DNA from: Diadema setosum
Lineage: Eukaryota; Echinodermata; Echinoidea; Diadematoida; Diadematidae
Reading direction: 5' to 3'
Assembly: GCA_033980235.1 (NCBI GenBank)
Contig: CM067072.1
Coordinates: 17,735,047-17,799,046, forward strand
Length of the DNA stretch: 64,000 nt
The translations under genes were made by a program, and so were the position numbers. The notes below the pieces were generated by a model. It did not search any database and had not been told where the DNA came from. It saw only the letters and a program-made list of their open reading frames with translations. Shown in pieces: positions 11,451 through 21,289 of the stretch; position 1 is the first letter of the stretch, and every line of letters begins with the position of its first letter.

Positions 11451-12739
11451 GGAAATTATGCATAGAGACACTGCGGTAGTGATATGCGCTATATAAGCAC
11501 CGTGTTATAAAAACATATATATTTAACTGATTCCTTTAATGAGGAATTGAGAAAATTGAATAAACGGTTGGTTAATAATAGATTAGTTTTGAATAGTAAA
11601 AAAAAAAAAAATCACCGAAGCATATGCTATTCACTAACAAAAAGCTTAATATTGATAGTATAACCATTAATTTTGATATTCATATATCACATGCTGTTTC
11701 TATAAAGTTTTTAGGTGTATAATTTATATTGATCATAAAATAACATGGCGGAAACACGTTAGTGCAACCGCGATGCAAAATGTGTTCATATGCTGGATCG
11801 TCTTAGACATTTTCATAAAAGCATTTTGATTATGATATGCTCTGATATTTTCTCATATTAATTACTGCAACGTAGATTAGTCTAATTGTTCTGATTGTGT
11901 CATGAAAAAGTTATTTGCATTACAAAAAAGGGAGTTCGATTAATTTCGAATGCCCCGTTTAATGCCCATAGCATACATTGCCAATTTTCAGTGAACAACA
12001 ATTATCAAACGTATTTTATGAAATTAATATGTGGAACACAGCCAGGTTTATGTACTTGTGTTCCACAGGTTTACTATAACCTGTAATTATGTTAATAGGA
12101 AAGTTTAAGTTAACTAATATTATTCACGATTATCAATATACGCGAAACTGCCGTCATGTCACCTTCCTTTGGTCCGAACAAACGCTTATAGAAACACTAT
12201 TTTTTTACAGGTCCTTAATGCATAATGGTTTACCGCTCGTTCTTCAAACAAGCCTGGATATATAGGTCATCTTATGACTTTGTATTCTTCCCGTTACTGA
12301 TTATTAATTTTGCTTGAATGTTACTTTCGTAATGTTATCTATACTTCCTATGTTCGTACGGATGTGTTTGTGTTTTGTGTCCTTCTTAATGTGTTATTTT
12401 GTACTTCTGGGGTTAACGTGTCATTAGACTTTAACGTTCTTTTTGTTAATCTCCATTCACATGAATTAATCTGTTCTTTCAGTTTGTAGTTGTATGTGTC
12501 TTTGTATCTTTATGTATTTTAAGATGAATGAAATAAACTGAACTGAATATCCACTTTGACTGCGGTTCACATTCGCAGATATCGCCATCGATCACGCATC
12601 ACGCACTCATGGACTCACACCAGTGACACACACACACACTTAGATCTATAACAATTGTCCAATCGTTTTTAGTAATACTTGACGGTGCAGCTGTTATTTC
12701 CATTTCGTTTATATTACTTTTTTTTTTATAATTGACATC

Positions 12740-13440
12740 TGCCACAGAGATGACAAAACGACTGTATTATTATAGAATAATTTATTTCTGTTTATCACTG
12801 AAACGGAAACACCTGTCTCTTAGTCGTATGGAATGTAGTGCATTTCTATCTGCCACTGAAAAGGCAACACGTCTTTCTCTTGTGAAATACAATATTACTA
12901 TAGATTTGTTATTAAGATGGCTGTCTCTAATGGAATGTACTTTTCTGTCATTATGAGATGGCAGCAATGTATTTCTAAATGTTATTCAGATGGCAACCCG
13001 GCTATCTCTTATGCAATATGTATATTTATCTGTCATTATGCAATAATAACATGGCTGTCTCTCATGAAATACAATGCATAAGATGATATGGCAACACGGT
13101 TATCTCTTATGAAATGAAACAACTGTCTCTTGTGGAATATACTTAATTATATCTCGTTATGAGATGACAACACGGCAGTCTTGTGTATATGCAATATACA
13201 TCGAGGCTGTCATTGTGAGATAGCAACACGGCTGTCTCTTATGTATCTGTAAAGGCAACACTGCTGGCTGTCTCTTATGAAATACTGTACATTGCATAAT
13301 CGTTGATGGCATTACGGTTTTCTCTGACGGAATACATTTATACTCCTCTGTCTTCTTTTAATGGCAACAGGGCTGTCTCTTGTGAAAAAGAACTAATTCT
13401 GCATATCACTAAGATGACAACACGGCTGTCTCATGAAATA
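12740..13440. repeat. Decayed tandem repeat, about 58-bp unit
   Basis: Roughly a dozen diverged units carry GGCAACACGGCTGTCTCTTA and (T)GAAATAC with ATTATGAGATGGCAAC-like joins. The unit length varies between about 50 and 65 bases. It follows directly on the retrotransposon 3' end and a CA-rich stretch. Short frames inside arise from the repeat. Confidence 0.75.
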
Positions 13441-14927
13441 TTAGGCTGATCATGCGTTGAAATTTAAATGAACCATGCATGAACAGAACAGCGAGAGTGC
13501 TAACCTCTCATGTGAACCTTCAATCAGATGACACAGGTAACACGGATAAGCCTATAGGACTTTATTGTGATGACGTGTACCAATGAAGTCGTTCATTGCC
13601 TAAGTTGAACAAAACACAACACAATAAAACACGGTCGATCGCGGAAAATCTAAGCGATGAATTATTTATATTGAGGAGAGCAATGGACTTTGGCAGTTTT
13701 TGAAACAACAATAATATTATAGCATCCGTCCCGTAGAACTCAACTCCAACTGCCAGTACATGCATGGGTCTTTCCCTGAAGCCTGCAAAATGCCGAAGTC
13801 TGTCAATTTGTACTGTACTCCAGGGGATATCCCATTCCGTATTGGTATTACAGAAATAGATTCACTGAAAGAAGGCCGACATCAGTTTTTACGATCACAG
13901 ATATTTTTCAGTGGGAAATCTATATAATGAAATCTTTGATTATGTACAAAACGAAATCAGTGAAAAAAAAAAGCAGAACATCGACCGCTTATTGGTCCGT
14001 CCGGAGTACATATTTTCCATTCATGTCTGATTTGATATGTTACTTGCCATGAGATTCAAGATAAGTGTTCATACATTGAATAAATCAAAACTCGATGTAT
14101 TATAGACACTATGACAGATAGAATAATGCCAAGCCGAGGATCAAACACTGCAACCGTATACATCTTCCACAAAGGGATGGCCACCTCGCGTTTTCCAATA
14201 TTTAGTGGAAAGCCAATTGTTCAGCTTATACATGTACCAGATCAAGACTAGCTGGTGACTAACCACGATCTTGACTCCACGTTGGAACGTGAGTCGAAGT
14301 GGACAGCAGTTCACTGTAACCGTCTGCCACAGTGTCCCTGAGAAAGCCGTAAGTAAGCTTCGAGTCCAGATCAATTGCTCATCTGCTCATGGACTACAGT
14401 GAAGAGGACAATACACAAAATATTAGAAGATATGATTTTGAAAAATATTGGAAAGATTCAAAGATGGAGCCACTTTTTTGCCAAATATATTTTCAGAGTT
14501 ATTTCTGCTTCAGAAAGGAAATTTTAGATGGAGATCAATAATGTTTAATCTCCCTCGAAATGTCCTAAAATTTGCATGTTTGTATGAATATATATTTCTT
14601 GGTTTATAGAATGATATAATTGTTTTAATGATTGTTAGTGTTAAATATTATTGTTGATATCGCCGCAATAATTTCGCGGAAGTCATCTGTAGTGTATGTT
14701 CGTTAAATTGTGATTTTTCAACTTTCGATGTATACCTGCAATTATCTAAATGGATAATGGACATTGTTATGTATGTTAAACATTTTCTAGAATAAAGAAA
14801 TGATCCAATTTAAAAAAAAAAAAGTTTTTAAGTAGTTTTATGTACGTAATGTGGCAGGCTCTCCGCGTGCGTGCAAATTGAGCAAATCGCATGGAGCCAC
14901 GATTGAACGAATGATGACATGATATCA
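13441..14927. other. Intergenic, no gene recognised
   Basis: Single-copy-looking, AT-rich DNA. The longest frame (14374-14141, minus) has no known domain. A poly-A run ends near 14823, just before a composite repeat. I cannot exclude a short exon of a distant gene. Confidence 0.5.
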
Positions 14928-16255
14928 CAAGGCAAGTGCCATAATGTGTCTCGCCCATTCGCGTACAAGAAATTGTACGCGAATGGGATATAACAGATAA
15001 AAAAAAAAAGATATAACAGATAAAAAGAGATACAAAAGGGAAAAAAAATTATGGCAAAAAAGAAACGTGCAATAAAGACTTAACATTGGGCCCTTAAAGT
15101 TCGGTGACCTTTGACCTTGTGGTGACCATCCACTCCCCAAGGGACATCTACCATCAAAGTTTGGTCACAAACGGACCTATGGATTAAAAGTTATGACCCA
15201 TAATAGAAACGCGCCATAAAAACTTAACATTGGGCTCTAAAAGTTCGTTGACCCATACTTGTGACCATTGACCTTGTGGTGACCATCCACTCCCCAAGGG
15301 ACATCTACCATCCAAGTTTGGTCACAAATGGAGTTATGGATCAAAAGTTCTGACCCATAATAGAAACGCGCCATAAAAACTTAACATTGGGTTCTAAAAG
15401 TTCGTTGACCCCTGCTTGTGACCTTTGACCTTATGGTGATCATCCACTCCCCAAGGGACATCTACCATCCAAGTTTAGTCACAAACGGACCTATGGATCA
15501 AAAGTTATGACCCATAAGAGAAACGCGCCATAAAAACTTAACATTGGGCTCTAAAAGTTCGTTAACCCATGCTTGTGACCATTGATCTTGTGGTGACCAT
15601 CCACTCCCCAAGGGACATCTACCATCCAAGTTTGGTCACAAATGGAGTTATGGATCAAAAGTTCTGACCCATAATAGAAACGAGCCATAAAAACTTAACA
15701 TTGGGTTCTAAAAGTTCGTTGACCCCTGCTTATGACCTTTGACCTTATGGTGATAATCCACTCCCCAAGGGACATCTACCATCCAAGTTTAGTCACAAAC
15801 GGACCTATGGATCAAAAGTTATGACCCATAAGAGAAACGCGCCATAAAAACTTAACATTGGGCTCTAAAAGTTCGTTGACCCATGCTTGTGACCATTGAC
15901 CTTGTGGTGACCATCCACTCCCCAAGGGACATCTACTATCCAAGTTTGGTCACAAATGGAGTTATGGATCAAAAGTTATGACTCATAATAGAAACGCGCC
16001 ATAAAAACTTAACATTGGGCCCTAAAGTTCATTGACTCCTGCCTGTGAGCTTTGACCTTGAGGTGACCTTCATATAAAATAATGGTAAAATGTGAGACTT
16101 TGTATGACCCCTCTTCCCTCGAAGTTTGAAAGCAATTGAAGCCCAGAGTACAGAGTTATTGAAGTTTTTGTAGCGTTACGGACAGACGACGGACAGACAG
16201 ACGCCGCAGGCGATCCCTTAGTCTCCCCTCACCTCCGGTGGGCTCGACAAAAAAG
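14928..16255. repeat. Composite repeat element with 157-bp tandem array, copy 1
   Basis: The element starts with CAAGGCAAGTGCCATAATGT and a short inverted repeat (CGCGTACAAG..TTGTACGCG). It then carries a tandem array in which TAACATTGGG recurs at 15225, 15382, 15539, 15696, 15853 and 16010, each exactly 157 bases apart, after a first copy at 15081. Alternate units differ (GGGCTCT with ACCATTGACC, against GGGTTCT with CCTTTGACC), giving a 314-base higher-order period. The element ends with ACGGACAGACGACGGACAG and CTCCCCTCACCTCCGGTGGG. A second copy lies at 29702-30909. No protein is encoded. Confidence 0.9.
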
Positions 16256-17364
16256 GGACAAATGACCAATATCAAACAACCAATTAATGACAAGGATCTA
16301 TTCAGGTGTTACATGACTTGCGCTAGCGGACAGTATTTAATACTTTGCCATAATATGGCGAACCAAAAATCCCATTATTCGAATACGTTGTTTATCGAGT
16401 ACCATAATAGTTAACTCGGTTTATTGAAACTCCGTTTAGCGAAAAGCTAAGTTTATCATGAAAGATTTTGCTTTCACTTAATATGACAGATTTTGCATTC
16501 ACTTGATAAATTTAGTTTATCGCGGAAAAAAAAAAACTTGGTTCATCGACCGATCTTTTAAGTTTGTTTGGGGGTTTTTTTCGGCAAAAAAACTAAGTTC
16601 AGTAATTTCGACAGATTTTCATGAAAGGTATGTTGGTGCGAGAAAATGGATTGTGTGGGGTGGGCTTTGTAGTCGTGACCAGGTTATCCAACAGGTAGTC
16701 ATGTTGAATGTCATGAATCATATAAAAAAATAAGAGAAAACCCATAGACACAAACCTGCAGTCGTGTATAGGCTGACCTGTTATTTGACCACTTTCATTG
16801 ACAGGTCTCATCCATTTCAGTGAGACACTCAGTGTTACTTCATGATAACGCTCAAACTTGGAGAAAGCGCAACTTGTCATTGTTGTCTTCAAAGTAATTG
16901 TGCTCAGCCATGCATGACATTTGTCAACACGATTGGATTTTAAGACAAAGATTTCAAGACAAAGAGGGAGAGTTCTCCTCTCCTCGCAAATAACATTGCG
17001 CTCTCTATAGTTTATTCATACAGTAGGTGGTTTACCTTTTTTTTTAATGCACTGTATATGGTGGCTGCCATTGACCCTGTAGACGCAACATTGGGGGCAA
17101 GCAATCCCATAATAGGGGTTCAGATTTGACGTTTATGTTAAACCCATGTCCAAAACCTGAGAAAAAAAAAATCGGCAAGAAATGTGGGTAGTATAGAGCA
17201 CACACAATCAGACCCTAAGGAATCAACCCTATTGCGTATATAAGCGAGGGCACTGCCACTAAAAGTTTTAGGCGGCTGGATTTTCTTGATGATACACCTC
17301 CACACCAAATATGACCAAAACCCGTAAAGAAACGCGGCCAGTATTGCGAAAAACAAAAACAAAC
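16256..17364. other. Intergenic, no gene recognised
   Basis: Contains TTTATCG/AACTCGGTTTATTG-type words at 16380-16560, which look like a decayed inverted-repeat element. I see no coding region with domain or splice support. Confidence 0.5.
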
Positions 17365-18405
17365 AAGAGACCCGCGGGTCTAGCGCTCACCTGAGTATCG
17401 CAAGTTCACCTTTCACGCGGTCACTAATCTAGATCATTCGCAGCTCTACTAAAATTTGCCCAGGCATTCTCAAGTAGAAGATGAAAATGTAAGATAAGGC
17501 CCCATACTTTTTAAGATTCCTTATTTTGGGGGGATTCGGGCCCCCTGGGGCCCTCTACGTGGGGCATGGTGCCCATTTTGATAAATTGAGATCCTGACCC
17601 CCTAGGGATGCTACCTGCCAAGTTTGACGAAAATCCATCATGAGGTTTTCAGGAAGAAGATGAAAATGTACAATTCAGGCCCCCATTTGGACCTTCCCAA
17701 CCCCCCCCCCCCCTGCCCCCAAGAGGGGCACCCCGGGATCTGCTATGAACAAACTTGAAACTACAGTCATTAATGTACTCACTCATAGTATTATCCTAGC
17801 TCTATAACTTGTGATTATAGAGAAGATTTTTAAAGATTCCTTCATGTTGGGGGGTTTGGGCCCCCTGGGGGCCCCTGGGTGGGGCATGATGCCCATTTTC
17901 ACAAATTGAGATCCTAACCCCCTTGGGATGCTACCTGCCAAGTTTGGTGAAAATGGGTCATGGGGTTCTCAAGAAAAAGATGAAAATTTACAATTTAAGC
18001 CCCATTAGGACCCCTCCCCTGGGTCCCAAGGGGGCACCCCTGATTCTGCCATGAACAAACTTGAAACTACAGTCATCAATGTACTAACTCATAGTATTAA
18101 CTTAGCTCTATCACTTCTGGTTCTAGAGAAGAAGATTTTTACAGATTCCTTAATTTTGGGGGTTTGGGCCCCCCTGGGGGCCCCCTGGGTGGGGCATGGT
18201 GCCCATTTTAACAAATTGAGTTCCTAACCCCCTATGGATGCTACCTGCCAAGTTTGATGAAAATCGGTCTTGGGTTTTCAAGAAGAAGATGAAAATGTAA
18301 AAAGTTTACGCACGACGGACGACGCACGACGCACGACGCACGACGGACGCCGGACGAAGGGCGATGGCAATAGCTCACTTGAGCCTTTGGCTCAGGTGAG
18401 CTAAA
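17365..18405. repeat. Composite element with three units of about 310 bp and inverted ends
   Basis: AGATTCCTT followed by a G-rich TTGGGGGTTTGGGCCCC block recurs at 17514, 17834 and 18143, with shared words TGCTACCTGCCAAGTTTGA and AAGAAGATGAAAATGTA. It opens with GCTCACCTGAG (17385-17395) and closes with the exact reverse complement CTCAGGTGAGC (18391-18401), after a run of GACGGACGACGCACGAC. The layout (inverted end, tandem body, GACGGACG run, inverted end) resembles the other composite elements here. Confidence 0.8.
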
Positions 18406-18538
18406 GAAAGCGAGGGGTGGCGGCGGCACCGCGTAAAGGCCTCGGCACCAGTCCGGTTTTTTTTATTTTATTTATCTATTTATTTATTTATTTTTTGCTA
18501 TGATGCGTCAACAGGAACAACGCATATCTGCTTCTGTG

Positions 18539-18539
<1 letters not shown>

Positions 18540-18578
<39 letters not shown>

Positions 18579-18743
18579 ATTAGGTTGTCAACGTGTTGGC
18601 AAGATAAAAAGATAAGTAACAAAACTGGAACAAAGTTCATGCTGTATTCACCAACGGATTATTTCTGCACACAAATTTTCGAGCGTCTCGCCACCCTTTC
18701 TTAAGTGTATCAACACAGCATGAACTTTGTTCCAGTTTTGTTA

Positions 18744-18801
<58 letters not shown>

Positions 18802-18802
18802 T
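18540..18802. repeat. TA microsatellites around a 34-bp perfect inverted repeat
   Basis: (TA)n runs lie at 18541-18574 and about 18747-18800. Between them 18612-18645 and 18715-18748 are exact reverse complements (34 bases, core AACTGGAACAAAGTTCATGC) around a 69-base loop. Read on the minus strand, the loop contains CTTAAGAAAGGGTGGCGAGA and CGCTCGAAAATTT. The short frames here are microsatellite translations. Confidence 0.85.
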
Positions 18803-18861
18803 ATCAATAATTCGGTATAGAATCATCAGAAATTTTAGTTTTATGTCAAAATCGAGAGCAA

Positions 18862-19250
18862 CAAAATCACCACTTGTGTTTGTTTGTTTGTTTTGGTACA
18901 AAAAGTTAAATTGTCAGCGGGGAAGTGATATTGTAACAAAACCAGACATGGTTCCTTTTGGAGCACCACAGAAAAAAAAAAAAAAAATCGGAACGTGACC
19001 GTTACCGTGCTCGGTGAGGCCCTTGATACTCCTGAAACTAAAGTAACCTCCTGTACACTTGTGTTTGTTTGTTTGTTTGTTTTGGTACAAAAAGTTAAAT
19101 TGTCAGCGGGGAAGTGATATTGTAACAAAACCAGACATGGTTCCTTTTGGAGCACCACAGAAAAAAAAAAAAAAATCGGAACGTGGCCGTTACCGTGCTC
19201 GGTGAGGCCCTTAATACTCCTGACACTAAAGTAACCTCCTGTACACTTAC
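18862..19250. repeat. Tandem duplication, 189-bp unit
   Basis: TTTGGTACAAAAAGTTAAAT occurs at 18892 and again at 19081. The two units share TTGTCAGCGGGGAAGTGATA, a poly-A run and TCGGAACGTG.CCGTTACCG, with only a few differences, so the duplication is recent. No gene is seen. Confidence 0.9.
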
Positions 19251-19741
19251 CTGGGGATTACACCTTTTGCTTACAACAAAGCGCATTCTGTGAAACGCAT
19301 GATATTTGAACTATAAATACACAAATATCCGCAACTGACCCTCATACAATCATATTTCCCCTTGGAATCGCAATTAATTGACTTTAGCCCAACCACATAC
19401 GGAATTGAGGTTCATAGTCAAGGTCTATTTTATTGGAATTGAGGTCGTTATAAAGATAATATTATATTCATATAGGGCTTTTTTCATGTACAGACATGTT
19501 CAACTATCGGATTCACAATGGGATCATTAGACCACATAGGGCCCTACTTCAATAAAGCATACTTCTTTCATGTCTTTTCTTAGCGTCACTGATCTGCATT
19601 CCACCGCCATGTACGTGATATACATGTAGATGTTCAAATTCCAAAGTGTATCGGCGTGTATCATCTGCAGACGTGGCAGAAGTACACACGTTTTGATGGC
19701 ATGGCCAAAACCAAAACCACGTCAATTGCTCGTTATGTCAG

Positions 19742-20702
19742 AATGGCATAACGATAATTATGCGATTGAAAATTTTGACATTATACAGTTGGCAATTATT
19801 GGCAGCAACATCAGGAGAATGGCATAACGATTATATGCGAGCGAGCGAGCTTGAAAATGTTGACATTTTACAGTCCCAAAACTGCCGTTTGTAGCTATAT
19901 TTCTTCGCTTTGGAAATTAAGGGGGAGGGGGCGCACCGGGCACAACTGCTGGCAATTACTGGCAGCAACATCAGGAGAATGGCATAACGATAAAATGCGA
20001 GCGAGCTTGAAAATTTTGACATTATACAATACAAAAACTGCCGTTTGTAGCTATATTTTTTCGCTTTGGAAATTAAGGGGGGCGCACCAGGCACAACTGT
20101 TGGCAATTACTGGCAGCAACATCAGGAGATTGGTATAACGATTAAATGCGAGCGAGCTTGAAAATGTTGATATTTTACAGTCCCAAAACTGCCGTTTGTA
20201 GGTATATCTTTTCGCTTTGGAAATTAAGGGGGGCGCACCGGTCGCAACTGCTGGCAATTACTGGCAGCAACATCAGGAGAATGGCATAACGATTAAATGC
20301 GAGCGAGCTTGAAAATGTTGACATTTTACAGTCCCAAAACTGCCGTTTGTAGCTATATCTTTTCGCTTTGGAAATTAAGGGGGGGGGGGGGCACTGGGCG
20401 CAACTGCTGGTAATTACTGGCAGTAACATCAGGAGAATGGCATAACGATTAAATACGAGTGAGCGGAGCGAGCGAGCTTGAAAATTTTGTCATTTTACAG
20501 TCCAAATACTGCCGTTTGTAGCTATATTTTTTTTTTTCGCTTTGGAAATTAAGGGGGGGGGGGGGGCGCCCGCGGTGCGCCCCCCTCCCCCGATCCGCCA
20601 CTGGTAGTCAAGGGTGTCGGTTTATGTTCATGATTGAGGGAGATATGACCAGCGAGGGGGCGTCGAAGTGAACAAGCGGGGGAAGGATATCCAAAATCCT
20701 CT
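19742..20702. repeat. GC-rich tandem repeat cluster, copy 2
   Basis: Five to six units of 150-170 bp with the same modules as 1764-2706 (ACTGCCGTTTGTAGCTATAT near 19879, 20037, 20189, 20339 and 20508). The terminal segment is the same too: a poly-G run, GCGCCCGCGGTGCGCCCCC, CGATCCGCCACTGG and GGGTGTCGGTTTATG. The identical order in both clusters shows one mobile or amplified family. Confidence 0.85.
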
Positions 20703-21289
20703 ATATCGTGAATTGTGTTTGTGTGTGTATGTGTGTGTTTTATATACATGGAAAAGTTAGGAAATAGTCCAGGTCAAGTCTTATTATTGGCAATGCAAGG
20801 CATTTTGATATAGACTAGTATGTAAAGCAACACAGTAAAATCAATGATCTAGCTTTGATATAACGAAGCGTAAGGTACAAAGGTGTACATTCTACATCTA
20901 CACATGGCGCAACATTGCAGCGACTCTTTTTGCCGTTCGGATGTTCTGTGTACACTGCGCACATCCTGCTTATATTCAGAATGCCAACCAAGAATCACGC
21001 TGAATCACAATCTTTTGTCGGCTCCGGGCTTTTTGAACAATGTTTCACACCATATACCTCTTTAATTATGGTTAAAAGAAATCTTAGAAAAATATCTTAT
21101 TTCTTGATCACCCTTTCATGTCGATTTAAAAAGCAGTTTACTGACCCTTGAATCCACATTTTTTTTAACCCAGCGGATGGGGAGGGGGGGGGGGGGGAGG
21201 GGCACGTACCCCCCCCCCCCCCCCCCCCCCGTAGTTACCCCACTGGCAGTATGATTACGAAATCTAGTCTAATACATGCATCTCATTCT
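20703..21289. other. 3' flank of the TRIM gene, with long poly-G and poly-C runs
   Basis: No gene is seen. A G-rich run at 21181-21201 is followed within ten bases by a C run of more than 20 at 21209-21230, able to pair as a hairpin and liable to sequencing error. The TRIM stop codon at 21290 overlaps an AATAAA word on the minus strand, a possible polyadenylation signal, although one at that point would leave almost no 3' UTR. Confidence 0.5.

Larger units (their letters stand above)
6880..12549 (+). mobile_element. Degenerate non-LTR retrotransposon (Jockey/CR1 group), split by later insertions
   Basis: Reverse-transcriptase motifs occur in the correct order on the plus strand. At about 7045-7170 is a pre-motif region with GTSAGYDG and VVKRIIHLIASP..SNGVF. 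At 7230-7320, NHRQISVLPLFSKIFENVF. At 7577-7630, GVPQGSVLGPLIFLIY. Much later, at 11040-11075, comes MPLTLFADDTACS, carrying the catalytic Asp pair. At 11530-11770 are FNEELRKLNKRLVNNRLVLN and the remains of IKFLGV..DHKITWRKHV. At 11895-11975 is MKKLFALQKRGVRLIS. The AT-rich 3' end carries AAGATGAATGAAATAAACTG near 12519-12538. The roughly 3.4-kb gap between the PQGS and FADD motifs is filled by other repeats and the minus-strand element. Stops and frameshifts make it inactive. Confidence 0.8.

Noticed and set aside
14141..14374. 77-residue minus-strand frame as a gene
   Set aside because: No recognisable domain, no splice or promoter support, and no related copy in the window.
15070..16020. 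CRISPR-like array
   Set aside because: The regular 157-base period has no short repeat/unique spacer pattern and the genome is eukaryotic; it is a tandem satellite.
18646..18714. Hammerhead ribozyme of a Penelope-like element
   Set aside because: I could not find the conserved CUGANGA and GAAA core pair in the needed arrangement; left only as a structural observation.
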